From the NCBI RefSeq assembly GCF_002312815.1, contig NZ_NKQJ01000006.1, positions 186,001 to 250,000 on the forward strand: a stretch of 64,000 nucleotides of DNA. The letters run 5' to 3'. Both the position numbers and the translations under genes were made by a program. This document shows positions 53,421 to 61,036 of this stretch, piece by piece. The DNA comes from Agaribacterium haliotis. GTDB taxonomy: Bacteria; Pseudomonadota; Gammaproteobacteria; Pseudomonadales; Cellvibrionaceae. The notes under the pieces were generated by a model. It had not been told where the DNA came from and made no database searches. It worked only from the letters and a program-made list of their open reading frames with translations. The stretch's first letter is position 1. Each line of letters starts with the position of its first letter.

Positions 53421-54059
53421 ATGAATAAAATACTTGTTATTGGCGCCAATGGAAAAATCGGAAGAATTTTATGCACAAAAATTGCCGAGCGAGGCCTGGC
53501 CTGTAAAGCCATGCTTAGGGATATTCACAACACAGATTTTTCACCTGAGGTCGAGCGAGTCGAGGCCGATTTAGAAGGCGATATCAGCCACGCAATGAAA
53601 GATTGTGATTGTGTGATTTTCAGCGCAGGTTCCGGCGCACAAACCGGTTTTGATAAAACCTTACTGATAGACCTATGGGGCGCAAAAAAAGCCATAGACT
53701 GCGCAAAAGACAACAACATCAAGCACTTTATTATGGTCAGCTCGCGCGGGGCAGATAACCCAGACAACGGCCCGCAGCGAATAAAACCCTACCTGGTGGC
53801 CAAGTACTTTGCCGACGACTACTTGCAAAAACAGCAAGGATCAAAGCTAAACTACACCATCTTGCGCCCGGGTCGCCTCACCGATAGCAAGGCCTGCGGC
53901 CTGGTTCGCACTGACAGACCAGCTTCACAAGAGCTGCAACAAATATCCCGTGCCGATACTGCTGATGCGATTATTCACTGCCTGAACAATCACAAGGTTC
54001 ACAATAAGGTATTTGAGCTATTCGAAGGCGACCGGCCAATTAGCGAAGCACTTGGCTAA
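53421..54059 (+). CDS. NAD(P)-binding SDR-a (YwnB/atypical SDR) family oxidoreductase
   Basis: 212 residues. The N-terminal Rossmann motif ILVIGANGKIGRILCTKIAERG, then VERVEADLEGD and FIMVSSRGADNP, with TILRPGRLTDS in the second half, are typical of atypical SDRs of the YwnB/NmrA-like kind, which bind NAD(P)H and may act as oxidoreductases or redox sensors. AGGAG precedes the start. The leader between the YjbR gene and this one contains CTAAAG-type short echoes (53365-53415). Confidence 0.88.
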   Translation: MNKILVIGANGKIGRILCTKIAERGLACKAMLRDIHNTDFSPEVERVEADLEGDISHAMKDCDCVIFSAGSGAQTGFDKTLLIDLWGAKKAIDCAKDNNIKHFIMVSSRGADNPDNGPQRIKPYLVAKYFADDYLQKQQGSKLNYTILRPGRLTDSKACGLVRTDRPASQELQQISRADTADAIIHCLNNHKVHNKVFELFEGDRPISEALG

Positions 54060-54270
54060 ATACAAGCCAAACTGTGCTCGGGGCAAAACAATAGTGGTGT
54101 CATTGATCTGACAGCTTGAATAATTGCAATAAATAGCTCAACCTTGGCTGACACGGTGCTAAGCTCGTAAGCCATTTTTTATAAAGCAAGCGCTATAGAG
54201 CAAAAGCTATTAACCAGGCTCAATGGCCCCAAGCTAAGGGCCCATGCGTCAAAACCAGACAGGAGATAAC

Positions 54271-54675
54271 ATGCGTATTATTGCCTTAATTGCCACACTG
54301 CTGGCGGCCAGCCCGGGCTTCGCGATAGAAGCGATGGATTCAAACAAGCTCAAGCAGCTTTGCAGCAAAGAAAAAGCAAGCGAGTGCCAGGCATATATCC
54401 AGGGTTATCTAGGCGGCGCCCTCGCCTCAGAGCGCGCGGCTTTTGAAACTGAACGCAGTAAATTCGAAGAGCGCGCCATGCGCACACGTCTCGGCAGTAA
54501 ACGAGCCGTCAATCAGAACTCATTACTTCAATACTGCCTTGCAACAGACTCAAGTATTGAAACACTGACTAAATCGTTTCAGCAATATTTAACCGAAACC
54601 AAAGACATGCCCGATGAGGCCAACAAATTATTAAGCACATTTTTGAAAAGCGAATTTCCGTGCAACGAAAAATAG
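54271..54675 (+). CDS. Rap1a/Tai-like immunity-type exported protein, orphan
   Basis: 134 residues from the ATG at 54271 with AGGAG 5 nt upstream; the longer frame from 54244 is less likely. A signal peptide (IIALIATLLAASPGFA) leads to a small helical domain with conserved cysteines: LKQLCSKEKASECQAYIQGYLGG, LLQYCLA and a C-terminal FPC. This cysteine pattern and length resemble the Rap1a/Tai family, immunity proteins against type VI peptidoglycan amidases. No T6SS effector is nearby, so it may be an orphan immunity gene or a family member with another role. A strong terminator follows. Confidence 0.65.
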   Translation: MRIIALIATLLAASPGFAIEAMDSNKLKQLCSKEKASECQAYIQGYLGGALASERAAFETERSKFEERAMRTRLGSKRAVNQNSLLQYCLATDSSIETLTKSFQQYLTETKDMPDEANKLLSTFLKSEFPCNEK

Positions 54676-54734
54676 CGCGTTAAATAATTTAAAGCCAATA
54701 AACTCGCATTAAGTTATTTCATTTCCACTTAAAT

Positions 54735-54768
54735 AAAAACCCGCCGCTGGAAACAGCGGCGGGTTTTT
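54735..54768 (+). terminator. Strong intrinsic terminator, probably bidirectional
   Basis: 15-bp perfect stem AAAAACCCGCCGCTG / CAGCGGCGGGTTTTT with a GAAA tetraloop. It ends the Rap1a-like gene and would also serve leftward transcripts. A decayed relative lies at 55500-55527 after parE. Confidence 0.92.
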
Positions 54769-54780
54769 ATTTGGGTTATT

Positions 54781-54891
54781 TTAGCCACATGCAATTGCTG
54801 GGTTTGAAACAACATTGTCGACTTTCATGGCCTCTGGTCCTTTGATTCTCAACAACCAAATAGCCATCAACTTGACCGCATTGTGACAGCC
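54781..54891 (-). pseudogene. Remnant of the 3' end of a Cip1-like gene
   Basis: On the minus strand an open frame of 36 codons ends in MKVDNVVSNPAIACG and stop, clearly related to the C-terminus of the intact gene at 55589 (MWVDDIVVSTQAIGCN) and to the end of its first domain (IDDVVLSSSQIGCG). There is no start codon in place, and upstream similarity fades into the parD promoter. It is read as the leftover end of a duplicated or deleted lyase-like gene. Confidence 0.6.
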
Positions 54892-54894
54892 CTA

Positions 54895-54930
54895 TACCAT
54901 TATATACCCAATTATGGTACACAAATGGTA
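54895..54930 (+). promoter_or_regulatory. Probable ParD operator
   Basis: TACCAT (54895-54900) is an inverted copy of ATGGTA (54914-54919), and a third ATGGTA lies at 54925-54930, seven bp before the parD ATG. Repeats of this kind are typical operators for ribbon-helix-helix antitoxins. Confidence 0.55.
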
Positions 54931-54936
54931 CGCCTT

Positions 54937-55179
54937 ATGCCTAAGAACACCAGTATGACACTTGGCGAACACTTTGACGGTTTTATAGCCCAACAGATTG
55001 CCGCAGGCCGCTACGCCTCTGCGAGTGAGGTAGTGCGCGCAGGCCTAAGGTTACTTGAGGATAAAGAGGGCAAGCTTGCCACGCTGAGACAGCTACTTAT
55101 TGACGGTGAAAACAGCGGCACGGCGGAATACAGTTATGAAGCGCTGATGAGTGAGCTAGACGACGAACTAGGTAAATGA
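54937..55179 (+). CDS. parD: ParD-like antitoxin (type II toxin-antitoxin)
   Basis: 80 residues from the ATG at 54937, giving MPKNTSMTLGEHFDGFIA as in ParD proteins; a longer frame from a TTG at 54883 is less likely. A ribbon-helix-helix N-terminus (NTSMTLGEHFDGFIAQQIAAGRYASASEVVRAGLRLLED) binds DNA and the acidic C-terminus (ALMSELDDELGK) should wrap ParE. It overlaps parE by 4 bp (ATGA). It probably represses its own promoter through ATGGTA repeats. The pair is inserted between a lyase-gene remnant and an intact lyase-like gene. Confidence 0.93.
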   Translation: MPKNTSMTLGEHFDGFIAQQIAAGRYASASEVVRAGLRLLEDKEGKLATLRQLLIDGENSGTAEYSYEALMSELDDELGK

Positions 55180-55496
55180 GCCGTTTTACATTAACAGTAA
55201 AAGCTTTGGCCGACTTAAAATCGATTGCCAGGTACACTCAGCTGGAATGGGGTACTGAGCAGCGCCTAATTTACTTACGACAGATCGATGACAGCTTTCA
55301 CTTACTTGCAAAACAACAAGAACTAGGCGCGCCTTGTGACTATATTCGTGCCGGTTATCGAAAACACCCAATATCCAACCATTTGATTTTTTATCGATCT
55401 CTTTCAGCAGATAAAATTGAAATTATTCGAGTCCTTCACAAACGCATGCACGTGCGTTCGAACCTAGTTGAGCCTGGTGTTTCCCCAAAAAAATAA
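55176..55496 (+). CDS. parE: ParE-like toxin (RelE/ParE superfamily)
   Basis: 106 residues. It matches the ParE fold: FTLTVKALADLKSIARYTQLEWGTEQRLIYLRQIDDSFHLLA, then the YRKHPISNHLIFYRSLSADKIEIIRVLHKRMHV C-terminal block typical of the family. Chromosomal ParE toxins usually inhibit DNA gyrase. Translation is coupled to parD by the ATGA overlap. A decayed copy of the terminator at 54735 follows the stop codon. Confidence 0.93.
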   Translation: MSRFTLTVKALADLKSIARYTQLEWGTEQRLIYLRQIDDSFHLLAKQQELGAPCDYIRAGYRKHPISNHLIFYRSLSADKIEIIRVLHKRMHVRSNLVEPGVSPKK

Positions 55497-55588
55497 ACCC
55501 GCCACTGCTTACAGAGACGGGGTTTTATTAAGCCCTAGCGCCTGTTATTTACAAGCGCTATTTTTTAGCACTACTTATTTAGCACATT

Positions 55589-57832
55589 TTAATTACAACC
55601 AATCGCCTGAGTTGATACAACAATATCGTCGACCCACATTTCAACACTATGGTTGCTAAAGCTGTGCCAGCCAAACATTGCGTAACCCATTTTATCGGCA
55701 AGCCAGTTTGCGCTGACGCTGTCGACATGCCAATCGGATGCGCTGCGCACGGCGTTTACTTCTTCACCGTTTAAGTACATAACCATGCTGTCGTAACCAC
55801 CGCTGGTGCTCAGTGGGTTTAAGTGCGCTTCTATGCAGTACCACTCGTTCACCGGGGTTGTCGGGCCGGAATACCAGCGCTCCATCGTTGGTGAAATAGC
55901 ATCGCTATTGGGCACCACATTAAAACCAAGGTGGCCTTTGCCCTGGCCGATACGCGCTTCGTTATTGGCAGAAAAAGAGCTGTTGTCGGCGCCGCCCTCG
56001 TACTGTTTAACACCCATCATATGCTCGTGGTTGTCGCTGGCATCGCTGCCGATGGCGATATCCATATAGAACCATGCGCGCATATAAATCTCGCCGGGGT
56101 TTTCCGGCAGGCGTTTAACAATTTGAGCCGGGCCATTGCCGCCAACTTTAAGCGCCATGCTGCCGCTGCGCGCTTGCTGATTGTCGACCAGCGCGTAGGT
56201 ATTGCCGTTGCGGTTGTTGTTGCCATTGGGCACATAACCAACAAAGCTGTGCCAACCGGCGGGCACCGTATCTAAGCTCTCGCCTTCAAAGTCCATGCTG
56301 AACAATACGCCGGGGCCGTCGCTGCCACCGCCCGGTGGCGCTGTCGGCATAGCGCTAGGCACAGGGCTTGGAATTGCCGAAGGTGTCGGGCTTGGCTGCG
56401 GCATCATCGACGGTGTTGGCTCGGGGCTGGGCTCGGGCTCGCCGGGCTCAAAATCACCACAGCCAATTTGGCTGCTGCTTAATACCACATCGTCGATATA
56501 GGCGTGGCGCGCTTTGGCATCACCGTGGTATTGCTCAAAACCAACAAACACTTGCTCAAAGCGCTCGGGGCCATACCACATCGAGCCCTGAGTTTGCGGA
56601 TTAAGGCACTGCCCGCCGCCACCGAGCATGCCGATATCGTCAATGCGCTCGCCGTTTAACCAGTATTCAAGCTGATCGGCTTCGGCATCAAAGTGCCATT
56701 CAAGGCAAGACCAGGTTTCATGCGGCATGGTGAACTCAGAGGTCAAGGCGCAGTCGGTGAGCCAGTCGGTCTGGCCGTCGCTATTGTTGTCGAGCCAGGT
56801 ATCGTAGTTTGACATCAAGCGGTCACCCGGGCCGCGGCCCTGCACACGGTAGCGGTACATGACATTGGTCTGCGCCGGCGCGCCGCTGGCGACCTTGGGT
56901 TTACCTTCGGCCTGCACAAAAGTGAAATCGCCGGCCTGGCCCTCAGGTTTGTCGAGCCAAAACATCATGCGCCCGTAGTGCGCCTTCTGAAACTCTGGCC
57001 GCTGATCGAGCTTGTAGCTGATGACATTGCGATTGTAGCCGCTGCCGCGCGCGTTAACTTTTAAGGCTTGGCTGCCGCTGTAGCTGCGTTCGTTGCTGAT
57101 CATCGTCAAACCTGCAGCCTGCCAACCGGCTGGCGCCGTGCCCGAGGCCTGCTCAAAATCTTCACACAGCATCGACTGCGTATCGCAGTTTAACGGCCCG
57201 GGGGCATCGGGTGTGGGGCTGGGCTCAGGCGTCGGTGACGGGCTGGGCTCTGGTGTTGGGCTCGGCTCCGACGTCGGCGACGGGCTGGGCTCTGGTGTTG
57301 GGCTCGGCTCTGGCGTCGGTGACGGGCTAGGTTCAGGCGTTAGGCTCGGCTCAGGAGTCGGCGACGGGCTCGGTTCTGGTGTTAGGCTGGGCTCTGGTGT
57401 CGGCGACGGGCTCGGCACGGGTGTCGGGCTGAACTCGGGTTTTGAGCTCGGCGCCGCGCTGGGCACGGGGCTGGGGAAAACAATTGGACTCTGCTGCGGG
57501 GAAGGCTGCACAGACGGAAGCGGCAGCGGCGATATCTGCGGCTCAGAGCTCGGCGTCGGCATGGGCGTCGGCTGAGTACTCGGTTGCGGGCTCGCTTCGG
57601 GCGCCGACGATGGAAAAACGATCGGGCTGGCTGTTGGCGAAACTTGCGGAGACGCTTGTGGCGATGCCACGGGTGAAAGCTGCGGTGAAGGCGCAGGCGA
57701 CAAACCGGGCCCAACAGGCGCAGAACCTGCTGCACTTCCGCCGCAGGCACTCAAGCTAAAAGCCGCAGCCGCCAGAGCGGAATAAACGACGGGCTTTGCA
57801 GTAAAAAATGTGGTGAATCTGGTGACAGGCAC
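55589..57832 (-). CDS. Secreted lipoprotein with two Cip1-like carbohydrate-active domains and Pro-rich linkers
   Basis: 747 residues from a GTG at 57832 with GAGGG 7 nt before it; the frame extends to 57898. Signal peptide with lipobox FSLSACGGS. A Ser/Pro-rich stretch of about 160 residues, including a 14-residue tandem repeat (EPSPTPEPSPSPTP-like), leads to domain 1 (about 205-455). A second Pro-rich linker then leads to domain 2 (about 500-747). Both domains resemble Cip1-like/polysaccharide-lyase proteins: GRMMFWLDKPEGQAGDFTFVQ and FYMDIAIGSDASDNHEHMMG, ending IDDVVLSSSQIGCG and VDDIVVSTQAIGCN. It probably binds or cleaves plant or algal polysaccharide. Substrate unknown; the catalytic residues were not confirmed. 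Confidence 0.75.
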   Translation of the reverse strand: MPVTRFTTFFTAKPVVYSALAAAAFSLSACGGSAAGSAPVGPGLSPAPSPQLSPVASPQASPQVSPTASPIVFPSSAPEASPQPSTQPTPMPTPSSEPQISPLPLPSVQPSPQQSPIVFPSPVPSAAPSSKPEFSPTPVPSPSPTPEPSLTPEPSPSPTPEPSLTPEPSPSPTPEPSPTPEPSPSPTSEPSPTPEPSPSPTPEPSPTPDAPGPLNCDTQSMLCEDFEQASGTAPAGWQAAGLTMISNERSYSGSQALKVNARGSGYNRNVISYKLDQRPEFQKAHYGRMMFWLDKPEGQAGDFTFVQAEGKPKVASGAPAQTNVMYRYRVQGRGPGDRLMSNYDTWLDNNSDGQTDWLTDCALTSEFTMPHETWSCLEWHFDAEADQLEYWLNGERIDDIGMLGGGGQCLNPQTQGSMWYGPERFEQVFVGFEQYHGDAKARHAYIDDVVLSSSQIGCGDFEPGEPEPSPEPTPSMMPQPSPTPSAIPSPVPSAMPTAPPGGGSDGPGVLFSMDFEGESLDTVPAGWHSFVGYVPNGNNNRNGNTYALVDNQQARSGSMALKVGGNGPAQIVKRLPENPGEIYMRAWFYMDIAIGSDASDNHEHMMGVKQYEGGADNSSFSANNEARIGQGKGHLGFNVVPNSDAISPTMERWYSGPTTPVNEWYCIEAHLNPLSTSGGYDSMVMYLNGEEVNAVRSASDWHVDSVSANWLADKMGYAMFGWHSFSNHSVEMWVDDIVVSTQAIGCN
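57209..57425 (-). repeat. 42-bp tandem repeat encoding the Pro-rich linker
   Basis: About five imperfect 42-bp units, each encoding a 14-residue P-S/T-E linker unit. Silent and conservative differences between units show it is old rather than newly amplified. The complementary strand therefore has a long Gly-rich open frame that is not a gene. Confidence 0.8.
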
Positions 57833-58454
57833 TCGGTATCCCTCTATCGATATAAACAGCCAACGCCCGGGCCAACAAGAAAACTCGGGCCGCATCAAAC
57901 TAAGCGTGGGAATGGCGTCAAAAATAACCTATAGAGGGAATGCATACATTGTCGCGAGTCACAGCCTGCGAAGCAAAAACGCTTTTTGCTGAAAATAAAA
58001 ACTGCGCAGCGCAACAAAAACTAAACAGGCACAACCAAACAAGCACAGTTAAACAAGTACAGCCAGCATCAGATAAAAGCATGAGCCTTAAGCAAAACCC
58101 AATACAAAAGACTGATCTTATTTGCACTCCCCTGATCGGCCTTTCGCTGCAACAGTAGCGTCACACACAAATAATCAAACACAACTTAATATTGTGTTTT
58201 ATAGTAATTCCGGTCAGCTCGACCCGGGCTGCACTTCAATGACAGCGAGTCATAACAACGACTAATTAAAACAGGTAATGGCAGCGGATCATGCCAGCGG
58301 AATATTTACCGCAACAGCCGTTAGTAAATTAGGCCATTAGGCTTACATAAAAGCCGCTAAAAGCTGCGCAACTTTTTATTCGTAGCATTTTACTCGTAGC
58401 TTTTAACCCATAGCCTTAAACACGTAGCTTTTAACCCGTACAAGGACGATTTTG
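57833..58454. other. 622-bp intergenic region upstream of the antiporter
   Basis: No gene found. AAACACAA / TTGTGTTT (58177-58184 and 58192-58199) is a perfect 8-bp inverted repeat followed by TTATAGT, either an operator or a small terminator. The block 58381-58437 is a degenerate 14-15-bp tandem repeat (next entry). A stretch rich in CAAACAAGCACAGTTAAAC-type echoes lies at 58015-58065. Confidence 0.55.
58381..58437. repeat. 14-15-bp tandem repeat before the antiporter gene
   Basis: Units CGTAGCATTTTACT (58381), CGTAGCTTTTAACCC (58395), a degenerate ATAGCCTTAAACA (58410) and CGTAGCTTTTAACCC (58423). It ends 17 bp before the ATG and overlaps the expected ribosome-binding region, so copy number might affect expression. 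Confidence 0.7.
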
Positions 58455-60935
58455 ATGCACGTTGACGCAGGGGTATTACTGATTTTAACCGTTGTAGTTG
58501 CTTTGTTTGTTGGTGTACTTACCCGCCACGTACTTAAACAAAGCCACCTGCCCTACACCGTCGCCCTGCTTATTATCGGCCTGCTTGTTGGCCTGGTTGA
58601 GCGCTTCTTTTACAGTTCAGGGCCAAGCTCACCGTTCCAGCAGTCGGTCGACTTTCTCACTCAGCTAGACCCGCATTTAATTTTATTTGTGTTTTTACCG
58701 ATACTTATTTTTGAATCGGCCTTTTCTATTGAAGTGCATTTATTTCGCCGCCTATTTTCTCAACTGTTAGTTTTAGCGGTTCCGGTATTTATTGTTGCAA
58801 CCATCGCCACCGCGGCGTTTGCTTTTTATTTTTTACCCGTCGAATGGAGCTGGCCCGTCGCTTTATTATTTGGCGCGTTAATTAGCGCAACCGACCCGGT
58901 TGCGGTGGTTGCCTTGCTCAAAGAGGTGTGCCCACGCAAGCGCCTTGAAACTTTGATTGAAGGTGAAGCGCTGTTAAACGATGGCACTGCGATTGTGTTA
59001 TTTAGTTTATTTGTCACCCTGCTTGCAGCAGATGCCGGCTCAAGTTCGCTTTTATCTGTCAGCGGCAGCTTTATTTGGGTGGTCTGCTTAGGTTTTGTCA
59101 GCGGCTTGGCAATTGGTGGCCTGGCACTGATGTGGATAGGGCGTGTATTTAATGACCCGCTGCTCGAGATCTGTATCAGCATAGGCACGGCGTATCTGGT
59201 TTATTTTGTCGCCGAATATGTTTTACACGCATCGGGCATTGTTGCCCTGGTCACCGCCGCGCTATTATTTGCCGGCATAGGCCGCACGCAAATATCGAGC
59301 GAAGTTGCCGAGTTTATGCACAAGTTCTGGGAACTGATGGCCTATGTTGCCAATACCCTGATTTTTCTTTTAGTTGGCGTACTTATCTCTAAGCGCATAG
59401 ATTTAGGCTCACCACAACTGTGGTTTGCGCTGTTTGCGCTCTATATCGCCCTACTAATAATTCGTGCGGCATCAATAGGCCTGTTTTTACCCGTGCTCAA
59501 ACGTATAGGCATAGGCATTAACCGCGATAAAACCCTGGTGTTAATTTGGGGGGGCTTGCGCGGCGCCGTGGCCTTGGCACTGGCCTTAAGTTTGGTTCAA
59601 AGTAAGTTGCTCGAGCCCCATATCGCCGATCAGATTTTGTTTTTATGCGCCGGGGTAGTGGTGTTAACCCTGCTTATTAATGCTACCTCTATGGTATGGC
59701 TATTGCGCAAGTTGGGTCTCGACAAACTGCCGTTGGCCAAACAGGTAACCTTAAACAAAGCCCGGCAACAGCAGCAGTTTGAACTCAATACGTTTATCCC
59801 CCAATTACAGCAAGAAGAGTTTTTAACAAACGCCGACTGGGCCAATATTTATAAAGACTATTGCGGTGAAGCGCCCGATGAAAACGCTGAAATACCATCG
59901 CTCCATACTGAAGACAAACAAGTAGTAAGCGCCAGCGAAGACGAAATACTGATTGCTTACGAGCGGCGCCTGCTCGAAGCTGAACGCAAAAATTACTGGA
60001 TCCAGTACCACGAGGGGCTGTTAGATAGGGAATCGACACAACACCTGATTGAATCCATAGAACTTGCGCTGGACGGCAGGCCAAAGCTGCACCCGCGAGA
60101 AAAGCTTGATGAGTACTGGCAATTGCCTTTATTTTCTCGCCTGAGTAGAAAGTTTAAACTGCTCGATAAGTTTGTGCTTGCTTTATATTATCGGCGTATG
60201 TCGCTGGGTTATGAAATCACCTGTGGTTTTTTACGTGCCCAACTCGAGGTTCAAAACTACGTCGACAAACTCGCCCCAAACGCCGCTGCGGTAAAGCTGG
60301 TTAATGAAAAAATCCAGCGCAATATTAACGACGCCCACAAACGAACAGCATTGCTGCGCGATACCTTTCCCGAACTGATAGGCGAACTTGAAAGCTCATC
60401 TGCGCGCTGTTTGGTACTGCGTCGCAAACGCGCCATCGTCCAGCGCCAGCTTGATCACGCCGTGCTCGACAAAGCTGAAGCTCAAAAGATGATCGACGAT
60501 ATCGAAGCGGAGCTGGCGAAAAACCGCAGCAAGCACGCACATTTTTCCCTGGCTCCGGCATCTGAGCTGCTGCGCCAGCAGGCTTTTTTCCAAGAGCTAA
60601 GTAACGAGCTACAAAACAAACTAACACGCTTAGCTAAACACCGGGTATTTAGCGCAGGCGATAGCATCTTACATTTTGCTGATCACTCCGGTTCTCTTGT
60701 GTTAATACTCCGAGGCAACGCCGAAATACTGACGCCACGCGGCGAAAAACAGCAATTGTTAAAACCCGGCAGTTGGATCGGCGCCGAAGCTATTATCGAT
60801 GGTGAACTGAGTTATTCGCTTGTCGCCTGTTCACCTGTCGACTGTTTAAGCTTACCCGGTTCCGCGCTTAAGCAGCTAGATGAAAAACACTACAACGAGT
60901 TAAAAAGGCAACTTAAAAAACTAAGGCTTCCATAG
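58455..60935 (+). CDS. CPA1 Na+/H+ antiporter with long cytosolic tail and cNMP-binding-type domain
   Basis: 826 residues from the ATG at 58455. The first 410 residues form about twelve membrane helices with NHE/NhaP motifs: IFESAFSIEVHLF, SATDPVAVVALLKE and GEALLNDGTAIVLF (transport-site Asn-Asp). A cytosolic tail of about 280 helical, charged residues follows, then a C-terminal cyclic-nucleotide-binding-type beta-roll (FSAGDSILHFADHSGSLVLILRG, LLKPGSWIGAEAIIDGE). The order transporter-helical tail-cNBD resembles plant SOS1. It should exchange Na+ for H+ to manage salt or pH, gated by its tail. The canonical cAMP-contact Arg is not obvious, so ligand binding is uncertain. Confidence 0.88.
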   Translation: MHVDAGVLLILTVVVALFVGVLTRHVLKQSHLPYTVALLIIGLLVGLVERFFYSSGPSSPFQQSVDFLTQLDPHLILFVFLPILIFESAFSIEVHLFRRLFSQLLVLAVPVFIVATIATAAFAFYFLPVEWSWPVALLFGALISATDPVAVVALLKEVCPRKRLETLIEGEALLNDGTAIVLFSLFVTLLAADAGSSSLLSVSGSFIWVVCLGFVSGLAIGGLALMWIGRVFNDPLLEICISIGTAYLVYFVAEYVLHASGIVALVTAALLFAGIGRTQISSEVAEFMHKFWELMAYVANTLIFLLVGVLISKRIDLGSPQLWFALFALYIALLIIRAASIGLFLPVLKRIGIGINRDKTLVLIWGGLRGAVALALALSLVQSKLLEPHIADQILFLCAGVVVLTLLINATSMVWLLRKLGLDKLPLAKQVTLNKARQQQQFELNTFIPQLQQEEFLTNADWANIYKDYCGEAPDENAEIPSLHTEDKQVVSASEDEILIAYERRLLEAERKNYWIQYHEGLLDRESTQHLIESIELALDGRPKLHPREKLDEYWQLPLFSRLSRKFKLLDKFVLALYYRRMSLGYEITCGFLRAQLEVQNYVDKLAPNAAAVKLVNEKIQRNINDAHKRTALLRDTFPELIGELESSSARCLVLRRKRAIVQRQLDHAVLDKAEAQKMIDDIEAELAKNRSKHAHFSLAPASELLRQQAFFQELSNELQNKLTRLAKHRVFSAGDSILHFADHSGSLVLILRGNAEILTPRGEKQQLLKPGSWIGAEAIIDGELSYSLVACSPVDCLSLPGSALKQLDEKHYNELKRQLKKLRLP

Positions 60936-61036
60936 AAGCCTGCCTACGCAGCTACTACAAGCACACTGATCAAATCGAAGTCGAGCCAGCAAAGGCTGGC
61001 TAGTTTGGCGCTATCGCAATTGGGTTGTATATATCT

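Noticed and set aside
57209-57425. Regular short repeats that could suggest a CRISPR array
   Set aside because: The units are contiguous with no unique spacers and encode a 14-residue protein linker.
57093-57575. 160-codon Gly-rich open frame on the plus strand
   Set aside because: It is the complement of the Pro/Ser/Glu linker repeat of the Cip1-like gene; the composition follows from that repeat and there is no ribosome-binding site.
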